Assembly: GCA_017615245.1 (NCBI GenBank)
Contig: JAGAAL010000033.1
Location: 1 to 46,635 of the forward strand
DNA from: Bacteroidaceae bacterium
Lineage (GTDB): Bacteria; Bacteroidota; Bacteroidia; Bacteroidales; Bacteroidaceae
DNA length: 46,635 bases
Reading direction: 5' to 3'
Below are positions 33,292 to 40,523 of the stretch, piece by piece. The notes beneath the pieces were generated by a model that was not told the DNA's origin, did no database searches, and saw only the letters and a list, made by a program, of their open reading frames with translations. A program made the translations under genes and the position numbers. Numbering within the stretch: position 1 is the stretch's first letter; each line of letters starts with the position of its first letter.

Positions 33292-33327
33292 AAAAAGCTT
33301 TTTATTAAAAAATTACATTTCGTGGCA

Positions 33328-33358
33328 CAAAGATATTGTTTTTTTGTTATATTACAAA
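33328..33358 (-). promoter_or_regulatory. promoter of the OmpA-family gene
   Basis: On the minus strand TTTG (33358-33355), 19 bp, TATCTTTG (33335-33328). Leader about 30 nt. Confidence 0.75.
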
Positions 33359-33402
33359 ATATTTTCCAATAAAAAACAAAAAACGTTAATAATTAGTAAT
33401 GG

Positions 33403-35313
33403 CTACAACACCTTTTTATATTTTATAGACGTCAACACAACACCATTTTTCACCAATCCTCGGCAAGTAACCACATTATTTCCGTCAAAAATACCTTGGT
33501 GTCTGTTCTCTATGAATTGCCCATATTGCCCCGTTCTTTTGAAGGGGAACACATGATGGCATGTTTCTGTTGGGATAGTCTTCACTCGCACTTCCTCCAA
33601 TAGATAACATTCGGCAAAAGCACCAGCTTCGATTTCTTTCACTGATGCCGGCAAATCCACTGTTGTTAAGGCATTACACCATTGGAAAGCACTACCCAAA
33701 ATCTTTTGGGTATTGGATGGAAGGATGATGTCCCGTAAGTTCTGGCAATCGAAAAACATCATTGGAGACACTGTACGAGGTAGCAGATAGAACTCCATAC
33801 AACGCTCTCCTGCATATTCCACATAGCTGTAACCATCTCCATGTCCCACATAACGTTTAATAAACTTACGATATTCTGCATCACTCATCTCGTCTACCAC
33901 ATAGTCTTTCAGCTGCCAGTTGAATTTCCCTTTCTCGGCTTTAATTCGAAGATAGGGCAAATCGTCGTCTTTCACAAATGTGGCATTCGTCAAGTCTAAA
34001 AAAGCTAACCGTCCCGTCCATCTTGCATCCTCGTTGCCAATGCTGACCGCTTCTCTACTCCAACTATCAGTCGCTCCTGCCATTCTACGGAGCAAGGCAA
34101 TATCTGCACCATTCAAAGGACCTGACAATTTCAATCTGGTCACCTGTTGCTGAGAAATCGATTGGTTAGCCAAAACGGTTGCCAGCATACCAGGTTTCGA
34201 AAGAGTCAACGCCAGTCGAGCCTCTTTATTCTCTTTGCTGGGGCGTATGTCGCACACGATTTCCTGCATGATAGGCGTTTCCAGCAGATTCTCATCCACC
34301 TTGCTATCTATCAAGAATCGATAGTACCCATTGGCATTTCCTCGCCAGCCAAGATTGAAATGATAGAAATCCCCATTACGTCCATCGCATAGAAAGGAAT
34401 GCTCGCCTCCAGTCACCAAAACTGGCAGACGATTGTCGAGATTCTGATTGATCATCGCAATGAGGACAGACTGCTGTTCGCTACGTATAAACTTACATGT
34501 AGGTGCATAGTTCCAAAAGTTCACCAATATAGTCCGTGCTGCCAAATGGTCAGAAGAAGTGTTGGAAAATCTGAAATCAGACGAAACTGCTTTGGCATTC
34601 ACACTCATCAGCCGGGCAACAGGTTCGACATTTTGCTTACTATCACGCAGAGTAGAGTATTCTAATGCCATCGCATTCCACTGAGGCATCATATTATCGA
34701 ATAGGATATCAACTCGCTGGCGCTCTGTGCCTCCTACATAACGTCCCCTACCCTTCATGGGATATTGATGATAGTACATCAATTGTGACATCGCTGTTGC
34801 CACGCATCCTGTCAGCTGACGGGTGTATGGAGCTATTATTAGGGGACATTGTTCATTGTAAGGATAGTCTTGTCCCCATTTAGTCTTGATTAAAGGGGCT
34901 ATGACCTCAGCCCCCCTCAAATCTCCCCCTATATGGAAGAGCTTTTGGTCTCCCTTCCCTTGAGGGGAGGGCTGGGGAGAGGCTTTCATCTGTTGCAACT
35001 GCTCCTGATACGAACAGATTAAGTTTTCCTTCCAACTCGACTGTGTGGCATGAAAACCGCTCTCTGTACTATAGGCCAGCACAGGATTCTGCAGGTAGGG
35101 AGCATACTCAGCTGTTGCCACAATGAAAAAACTGGTGCTGCCTGCATTCTCGTAAATCTGCAACTCAGGAAAGCTCTGTTGCACATGCCAGCGACCTCGC
35201 CGCATATCCAAACCCAAACGCTCCAGCCGCGTCTGAATATCAGTTGACAGTTGCTGACTCCAGCCAGCAATGCCACATAGGACAAACAAAATTACGAAGC
35301 ACCAATGTCTCAT
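33403..35313 (-). CDS. C10 (streptopain-like) cysteine protease with C-terminal LRR
   Basis: 636 residues from MRHWCFVILFVLCG (signal peptide ending near GWSQ). A propeptide of about 125 residues is followed by the C10 catalytic domain: WGQDYPYNEQCP, the nucleophile in TGCVATAMSQLMYYHQYP (Cys170), and GGEHSFLCDG with the catalytic His305, then FNLGWRGNANGYY. The last 120 residues contain BspA-type LRR units (LRDIILPSNTQKILGSAFQW). By family a secreted protease related to Prevotella interpain and Streptococcus SpeB. A REP-like palindrome encodes about 28 residues at the propeptide/mature boundary. Confidence 0.88.
   Translation of the reverse strand: MRHWCFVILFVLCGIAGWSQQLSTDIQTRLERLGLDMRRGRWHVQQSFPELQIYENAGSTSFFIVATAEYAPYLQNPVLAYSTESGFHATQSSWKENLICSYQEQLQQMKASPQPSPQGKGDQKLFHIGGDLRGAEVIAPLIKTKWGQDYPYNEQCPLIIAPYTRQLTGCVATAMSQLMYYHQYPMKGRGRYVGGTERQRVDILFDNMMPQWNAMALEYSTLRDSKQNVEPVARLMSVNAKAVSSDFRFSNTSSDHLAARTILVNFWNYAPTCKFIRSEQQSVLIAMINQNLDNRLPVLVTGGEHSFLCDGRNGDFYHFNLGWRGNANGYYRFLIDSKVDENLLETPIMQEIVCDIRPSKENKEARLALTLSKPGMLATVLANQSISQQQVTRLKLSGPLNGADIALLRRMAGATDSWSREAVSIGNEDARWTGRLAFLDLTNATFVKDDDLPYLRIKAEKGKFNWQLKDYVVDEMSDAEYRKFIKRYVGHGDGYSYVEYAGERCMEFYLLPRTVSPMMFFDCQNLRDIILPSNTQKILGSAFQWCNALTTVDLPASVKEIEAGAFAECYLLEEVRVKTIPTETCHHVFPFKRTGQYGQFIENRHQGIFDGNNVVTCRGLVKNGVVLTSIKYKKVL
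34899..34987. repeat. REP-like composite palindrome inside the protease gene
   Basis: On the minus strand GCCTCTCCCCAGCCCTCCCC TCAAGGGAAGGGAG is followed by TAGGGGGAGATTTGAGGGGG. It is translated as KASPQPSPQGKGDQ... through LRGAEV and keeps the frame. It is the longest copy of the family in the window, and the same arms occur between genes. Confidence 0.75.
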
Positions 35314-35342
35314 TGCAAGAGTCTTAGTTTTATTAGTGATCA

Positions 35343-35376
35343 CTACCCTCCTATACAAAGAGGGGTATGGGGGTGA
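35343..35376. repeat. REP-like palindrome upstream of the protease gene
   Basis: CCCTC at 35346-35350 pairs with GAGGG at 35360-35364, within a longer imperfect TACCCTCC..GGGGGTGA symmetry. It fills the gap between the SH3-like lipoprotein stop and the protease start. Confidence 0.5.
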
Positions 35377-35383
35377 ATCTATG

Positions 35384-35992
35384 CTATTTGACTACAATTT
35401 GAGCATCGTCAAGCTTGATGAAAATATAGTCGTGACCTGTGAGGAGGTTGTAATAGCCTTCATGGATGATGAAGTGGTCAGCCAAGATGGTGCCCTTTTT
35501 CACAGTTGTGAACAAAGGATAGTCACCCTCATCAGCATAATTCTCACCATAGAGCGGTGTTGTGTCTTTAGCTGCTACGAGGATAGAATCGCCTTCGCCA
35601 TCATACCAGCGCTGATAGTCGATATACCTGTTGTTGACCCATCCCACATGCTCACCCACGCTAACTTTCGACCAACCCACCTGATCTTCTATCAACACAC
35701 CATTACCTAATCCATGAAACATCATCCACAGGGTATCGAGGATAGCTGCCTTTGCGGATGGATTCTCTCTTACATTCACAAATCCATCGTCTGAAATAGC
35801 ATACACTACGGTAAAGATGTTGTCATCGTTGATATTGAGGTCTGCAGCGGTCAGTTGCGGCTTCACTTCGCTCTCACTTACAGCAACAATTGTGTCGCCA
35901 GCTTCATCAGCAGTTGTCTTTGCGTTGTTGTTGCAACTGATAAGACATACGCAAGCAATGCCCATGCCTATTATGCCTATGCTTCTTCTCAT
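35384..35992 (-). CDS. lipoprotein with bacterial SH3-like domain
   Basis: About 202 residues from MRRSIGIIGMGIACVCLISC, chosen because it gives a lipobox ending at Cys20. Residues about 58-122 read GFVNVRENPSAKAAILDTL..WSKVSVGEHVGWVNNRYI, an SH3_3-type domain that usually binds cell-wall peptides. The C-terminal 70 residues are unrecognised. Its start lies 4 bp after the stop of the neighbouring lipoprotein gene, so the two form a unit. Confidence 0.75.
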   Translation of the reverse strand: MRRSIGIIGMGIACVCLISCNNNAKTTADEAGDTIVAVSESEVKPQLTAADLNINDDNIFTVVYAISDDGFVNVRENPSAKAAILDTLWMMFHGLGNGVLIEDQVGWSKVSVGEHVGWVNNRYIDYQRWYDGEGDSILVAAKDTTPLYGENYADEGDYPLFTTVKKGTILADHFIIHEGYYNLLTGHDYIFIKLDDAQIVVK

Positions 35993-35996
35993 ATCT

Positions 35997-36890
35997 TTAT
36001 TTTGCGTAGAATGATTGGAAACGGTTGAATTCTCCTTCGATAGTCGGGAAATAATACAGATATTCCACATACTCCGGTTCATCCTTCACGATGGCATCAT
36101 ACAATTGGCCCACCTGTTCGTCTGTGAGTTTGGAAAGATCCAACATAATGGAATATCCATCCTCGCTTTCATATTGCATGCTCGACGGATACTCTATATT
36201 ATCAATCACCATACCTTCCTCATATTCCACCTCATTAAATCTAAGGCTATCTATTTCCGCGTTGTCATAACACCATATATTATAATTCACAGGGAAAGCC
36301 ACCGCACCATCAATCAGCTTGCCAATGTTGATACTCGAACCCTCCAGCTCGTCATAATTCGTACGCATCACCATATTCTTATATTTTCCATCAGCAAAGT
36401 AGCGCATATTAGCCCATGTGCAGTTCGTATTGAAAGATGCCACATCTGCTATCGGCTCAGGTTTAATCTCCGTTGCCGCACTCTTGGCAATATAGCCCAC
36501 TTCATCGTCCCTGTCATACAACCCACAGAGAGCCACTTTATAGAAGTCGCCTTCCTCGCCCAAACAAGGATACACCTCTTCAGAATACACATACAGCTGC
36601 TCCTGCAGATAGCCGGCAGGACATTCTTCGTCGCTCCAGTTTTTCACGATGTCAATCATATCGCTCTCGGCATCCTCATAGCATACCATACGTTTCGAGC
36701 TGTTCTCATCTGCCTCCTTATAAATAGCGACCTCTTCCTGAGTCGTTACAACAAACTTCTCCCATGTAGGAGCTTTCACATTTGATAATAGTTCTTCCTG
36801 TGAAGCCTCAGCGTTTCCACTGTTACCCCCACAACTTACCAACGCCAGCATCAGCACAGCGCTGCAAACATACATTAAGTACTTCTTCAT
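35997..36890 (-). CDS. lipoprotein of unknown function
   Basis: 297 residues. The lipobox LALVSCGG predicts a lipid anchor. The N-terminal part (VTTQEEVAIYKEADENSSKR..., GDFYKVALCGLYDRDDEVGY) looks like a diverged SH3-like domain and would match its partner gene 4 bp downstream. The C-terminal part is acidic and unrecognised (EEGMVIDNIEYPSSMQYES). First gene of a two-lipoprotein operon. Confidence 0.7.
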   Translation of the reverse strand: MKKYLMYVCSAVLMLALVSCGGNSGNAEASQEELLSNVKAPTWEKFVVTTQEEVAIYKEADENSSKRMVCYEDAESDMIDIVKNWSDEECPAGYLQEQLYVYSEEVYPCLGEEGDFYKVALCGLYDRDDEVGYIAKSAATEIKPEPIADVASFNTNCTWANMRYFADGKYKNMVMRTNYDELEGSSINIGKLIDGAVAFPVNYNIWCYDNAEIDSLRFNEVEYEEGMVIDNIEYPSSMQYESEDGYSIMLDLSKLTDEQVGQLYDAIVKDEPEYVEYLYYFPTIEGEFNRFQSFYAK

Positions 36891-37021
36891 TTTCTTATTG
36901 ATTTGGTATTATACATTCTCCCTGCAAAGTTACAATATTAAATACGAACTACCAAACATTTCTTCAAATAAATGCGGATAATTAAATAAAATATCTATTT
37001 ACTTCCCCGTGTGGGAACAAA

Positions 37022-37052
37022 AAAGATGCCCAGGCTTTTGCCTGAGCACCTT
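37022..37052 (-). terminator. terminator of the first secreted paralogue
   Basis: On the minus strand GGTGCTCAGGC AAAA GCCTGGGCATC followed by TTTTTTG. It resembles the terminator at 38793-38828 after the second paralogue. Confidence 0.85.
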
Positions 37053-37066
37053 TATTTATATTCTCT

Positions 37067-37101
37067 ATTCCCTTCCCTTGAGGGAGGGGTTAGGGATAGG
37101 C
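37067..37101. repeat. REP-like palindrome after the first secreted paralogue
   Basis: CCCTTCCCTTGAGGGAGGGG followed by TTAGGG, between the stop codon and the terminator. Confidence 0.5.
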
Positions 37102-37103
37102 TA

Positions 37104-38438
37104 TTACTTCACGTAAACCTTTTCACCGTTTACGATGTTGAGACCCTTCTGGAGGCTCTTAATCTGCTGACCAGCTACGTTGTAGATAGTCTTAACAGCC
37201 TTCTCAGCCTTGAATGAGTTGATAGCTGTTGGAACATCGTCCTCATCCACATAAACCATGATGTCATCGAAATAGTAGTTGTTTACTTCTTTCAAAACAT
37301 CGAGGTTGAAGCAAATTGCCTGCATACCAGCTGCATTATCAGGAACTGTAACAGTCCACTCTTTGGTCTGAGGTTCTGTAGTGAATGCCACATCACCTGC
37401 AAGTGAGTACCATAGATATGTTCCAGCACCGCTGTGATTTGCACCCTCAATAAATCCAGGAGCAGGAGCAGCTGAGTGAGCCTGAGTTTGAGTATTAGCA
37501 TCTTTGTCTGCCCAATACTTCATCGAGAATTTAAATTTCTGACCTGCATTCAGAGGCATTGGAAGAGAAATCAAGAACTGAGTATCCCAGTCACGACCAA
37601 GAACTGCAGGCTGCTCTTCTGTGTCAGCATCATTAGAATAATAGTATGTACCAGTATAATCCTTTTCTGGATCAAGACTTGTTACTACGATAGCACCATC
37701 TACACTCTTTGCTTCATCTGTGTAATTTCTAAAGTACTTAACAGAAACAGTAGAAAGGTCTGTACCATCGTTCTCATAAATGTTCACCCACACATTCTCC
37801 TTTGGTTTTATCATGGTGATAGAAATATCATCAAAATAATACTTATTAGCCTCCTTAAACTCTGCAAGATTGAAAGCGATAGATTGGAATTGACCACCAT
37901 TACCCTGTGCTTGGGCGGCAGTAAGAGTTCCTGATTGTTCGAAATCTTGCCATTCTTCAGTGAAGCTAATATTACCGAGGATTCCATGATCGTTATACCT
38001 ACTTGGCAATGCATGAGCTTGAGTTGATGCACTAGCTGGCTTTTCTGCTCTATACTTAAACTTCACAGTGTATTGGGTTCCAGCATCCCATGGTTCTGGA
38101 ACTTGAATAAAGAATTGAGTATCCCAGGCGTCAATATTTGTAACTTCACCTGTTTCTTCATCAACTGGAGCATCACGTGAAATGACTTCAATACAACGGT
38201 TAGCAGTACGAGGTGCTTCTGATTCGTCTGCATAACCCAGTGTTGGGTCTACTACAACTCTTGACTGAACTACAGCAACTTGCTCACCATTGAGCCATTC
38301 TGTTGACTTGAAAGGAGCCATTTCTTCTTCGTTGCTATTAGAATTTCTGGTAAATGTTCCTTTAACAACCTCTACCTCCTGTGCAAATGCACTACCTGCT
38401 ACGAGCGCAACTGCGATTAAAGTAAAAAATTTCTTCAT
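37104..38438 (-). CDS. secreted two-domain protein with Prevotella-type C-terminal motif (paralogue 1)
   Basis: 444 residues. Signal peptide MKKFFTLIAVALVAGSAFAQ. Two beta-rich domains of about 180 residues each follow; each has a WDTQF(F/L)I segment, a Q-A-H segment (TQAHALP, TQTQAHSAAP) and ends FNL..NxYYFDDIxI, like a jelly-roll carbohydrate-binding module. The C-terminus is YNVAGQQIKSLQKG followed by LNIVNGEKVYVK. I cannot name the family. A paralogue with the same layout lies next to it (38889-40181). Confidence 0.75.
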   Translation of the reverse strand: MKKFFTLIAVALVAGSAFAQEVEVVKGTFTRNSNSNEEEMAPFKSTEWLNGEQVAVVQSRVVVDPTLGYADESEAPRTANRCIEVISRDAPVDEETGEVTNIDAWDTQFFIQVPEPWDAGTQYTVKFKYRAEKPASASTQAHALPSRYNDHGILGNISFTEEWQDFEQSGTLTAAQAQGNGGQFQSIAFNLAEFKEANKYYFDDISITMIKPKENVWVNIYENDGTDLSTVSVKYFRNYTDEAKSVDGAIVVTSLDPEKDYTGTYYYSNDADTEEQPAVLGRDWDTQFLISLPMPLNAGQKFKFSMKYWADKDANTQTQAHSAAPAPGFIEGANHSGAGTYLWYSLAGDVAFTTEPQTKEWTVTVPDNAAGMQAICFNLDVLKEVNNYYFDDIMVYVDEDDVPTAINSFKAEKAVKTIYNVAGQQIKSLQKGLNIVNGEKVYVK

Positions 38439-38556
38439 ACGATTTGATTTTTTAAAATTAATATTTAGGTTTAATAACTCTAATTTCTTTTTTGTTTGTT
38501 TCTGCTATTTTGCCGGTTTATTTAACTGGTCTCGATTGCATCGATTTATTTTCGGT

Positions 38557-38565
38557 GCAAAGATA
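38557..38565 (-). promoter_or_regulatory. promoter -7 element of paralogue 1
   Basis: TATCTTTGC on the minus strand; no good -33 at the expected distance. The leader would be about 110 nt. Confidence 0.5.
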
Positions 38566-38725
38566 GCATCTTATTATTATAAATAATATAAGGTATGTAA
38601 CAAAAGTTGTAAAAAATGTAAAAATCTTTAACTTTCCATCCCTTTTTGCTATCTACACCTATCAAAATGCCTTGTATTGAGAACACAAAACCTTGGATTT
38701 AAACCAATGCAAAGAACCAAAAGGA

Positions 38726-38790
38726 TTGTCCGCAGGGAGCGGATGCTTTGTCCGCAAGAAGCGGATGCTTTGTCCGTAAGAAGCGGACAA
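38726..38790. repeat. 22-bp tandem repeats, three units
   Basis: Units 38726-38747, 38748-38769 and 38770-38790 of the type TTGTCCGCAAGAAGCGGATG; the third ends GCGGACAA. Each contains the hairpin TCCGC-5 nt-GCGGA. The first two units are exactly 22 bp, the same period as the arrays at 2239 and 9825 with a different sequence. The rest of 38566-38725 shows no gene. Confidence 0.9.
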
Positions 38791-38792
38791 AA

Positions 38793-38828
38793 AGAAAGTG
38801 CCCAGACATTTCTGCCTGAGCACTTTTT
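38793..38828 (-). terminator. terminator of the second secreted paralogue
   Basis: On the minus strand AAAAGTGCTCAGGCAG AAA TGTCTGGGCACTTT followed by CTTTTT. The two non-Watson-Crick positions are wobbles only on the minus strand, which supports that direction. Confidence 0.8.
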
Positions 38829-38846
38829 AGTTGTGACATCCTCATC

Positions 38847-38878
38847 ACCTCTCCCCCTCGGGGGAGTCGGAGAGGGGC
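38847..38878. repeat. REP-like palindrome after the second secreted paralogue
   Basis: CTCCCCCTCGGGGGAG (38851-38866) inside CCTCTCCCCC..GGAGAGGGG. It has the same position relative to stop and terminator as the copy at 37067. Confidence 0.65.
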
Positions 38879-38888
38879 TGCCTGTTTT

Positions 38889-40181
38889 TTACTTTACATA
38901 AACCTTTTTGCCGTCAACGATGTTGAGACCCTTCTGGAGGTTCTGAACCTTCTGACCAGAGATATTGAAGATAGCATTAGCTGTCTTAGCTGCCTTTGCA
39001 GTATTGATAGCAGTTGGAACTTCTATGATATCCTCTTCTTCCAACCATACCTTGATGTCTTTGAAGTAGAATGTATTAGCAATAAATGCGCCATCCTTCT
39101 TTGGATTAAGGTTGAAGCACAAAGAACCAACAGGATTCTCTTCTGATCCGGCATTAATTGTAACCAAATTCTCGTACTCCTTCCATTCTGTATCGAAATC
39201 GAAGTTACCAATGAACTGATAGTTGATATATGTTCCTGCATAAGGTTCCTGACCGTTGTAACCATTTACGCTTTCTACTGCGCCTGCTGCAGGAGCTACT
39301 GCATGAGCCTGAGTACCTACAGTAACAGGAACATCTGCCTTATACTTGAATGTAAGCTTCAACTTCTTACATTGAGCAAGGCCCTGTGTGAAAGGAATCA
39401 AGAACTGAGTATCCCACTCATTAGCAAGAACGACATCGATAGAATTACCATCGCCGTCTTCCATATAATACCATTGAGCATAATCAACCCCAGGTTCAAG
39501 AGCCTTCACAGCGATTGCTTCGTCAACAATCTCAAAGTCTTCTGTGTAGTTCTTGAAGAACTTAACAGACAATCCTTCTTTGCTTGTACCGTCGTTTGAG
39601 TAAACTTCCTTCCAATTTGGAGTCATTACCCAAAGTTCGATATCATCGAAGTAGAAATAATTAACGCCAGAGAGGTTGAAGGCAATAGTACGCATGCCTG
39701 CAGGTGCTACCAAATATGTTCTTTGATTCCACCAGTTACCTTCTGTAACATAGCCAGGTGCTGTAAATACTGATGATGTGAAAGTGGTCCATTCATCTGT
39801 AATGTTGATGTTGCCTAAAGCCCTTTCTCCACCTTCTGCCTGGAAGCTAACAGTTGCAGGATATTCTGCCTTTACTTTCAACTTAAGCTGGAACTGAGCT
39901 CCAAGTCCAAGTGCTTCATCTTCTGGAAGAGTGATAAAGAACTTAGCATCGTCGCCACCATTTGAACCAACGACGATATAACGCTCAGCGCCATCAACCA
40001 TGATACGTGCGTGAATATTTTCATGCTTTGTACCATCATCCCAATAATCAATAGCCTCGAAGTTTGTCATGTCAGTTCCGCTGAGGTCACCATTATTGAT
40101 AACATTTACGAAACCTTCTTCCTGAGCGAATGCACTACCTGCTACGAGTGCAGCTGCAATGAGTGTAAAAAATTTCTTCAT
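38889..40181 (-). CDS. secreted two-domain protein with Prevotella-type C-terminal motif (paralogue 2)
   Basis: 430 residues. The signal peptide MKKFFTLIAAALVAGSAFAQ differs from paralogue 1 by one residue. Again two beta-rich domains, each with an FNL..YFxDIxxW ending, and WDTQFLIPF with TQAHAVAPAAG in the second. The C-terminus is FNISGQKVQNLQKG then LNIVDGKKVYVK. The first domain has diverged more (FFITLPEDEALG in place of WDTQF). Probably a secreted binding protein; family not recognised. It faces the TonB receptor operon across a 342-bp divergent promoter region. Confidence 0.75.
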   Translation of the reverse strand: MKKFFTLIAAALVAGSAFAQEEGFVNVINNGDLSGTDMTNFEAIDYWDDGTKHENIHARIMVDGAERYIVVGSNGGDDAKFFITLPEDEALGLGAQFQLKLKVKAEYPATVSFQAEGGERALGNINITDEWTTFTSSVFTAPGYVTEGNWWNQRTYLVAPAGMRTIAFNLSGVNYFYFDDIELWVMTPNWKEVYSNDGTSKEGLSVKFFKNYTEDFEIVDEAIAVKALEPGVDYAQWYYMEDGDGNSIDVVLANEWDTQFLIPFTQGLAQCKKLKLTFKYKADVPVTVGTQAHAVAPAAGAVESVNGYNGQEPYAGTYINYQFIGNFDFDTEWKEYENLVTINAGSEENPVGSLCFNLNPKKDGAFIANTFYFKDIKVWLEEEDIIEVPTAINTAKAAKTANAIFNISGQKVQNLQKGLNIVDGKKVYVK

Positions 40182-40260
40182 AAGATTTGATTTTAAATTG
40201 ATTAATGATATTTGTTGTTATGAATTCTATCGTCTCTTTCTTAAGTCCATATTTCAAAGG

Positions 40261-40269
40261 GCAAAGATA
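40261..40269 (-). promoter_or_regulatory. promoter -7 element of paralogue 2
   Basis: TATCTTTGC on the minus strand, 80 bp before the ATG. The remainder of 40182-40523 holds only this and the divergent promoter at 40394-40426. Confidence 0.55.
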
Positions 40270-40393
40270 CACATTATTTTATATATAGTATCACAAGGAA
40301 GGTAATAAAAACTGTTTTTTTTGCGAAAAAAGTGTTAAATACCCCTTTTTTGCCCTCATTCCTTACATTTTTTGTAGTTTGTTTGATGGTTTG

Positions 40394-40426
40394 TTTGGTA
40401 GTTTGATAAAAAAACTTTATCTTTGC
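40394..40426 (+). promoter_or_regulatory. promoter of the TonB receptor - OB-fold - nuclease operon
   Basis: TTTG (40394-40397), 20 bp, TATCTTTGC (40418-40426), a full consensus match. The leader is about 90 nt. Confidence 0.78.
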
Positions 40427-40523
40427 AAAGAAAATATAATAAGGAAGAGATTCTCACCAAAAAGATACGAAAGCAAACAATTATATAAACTAAACGTTTT
40501 AAACTAAGAAACAAAATTAAGCT

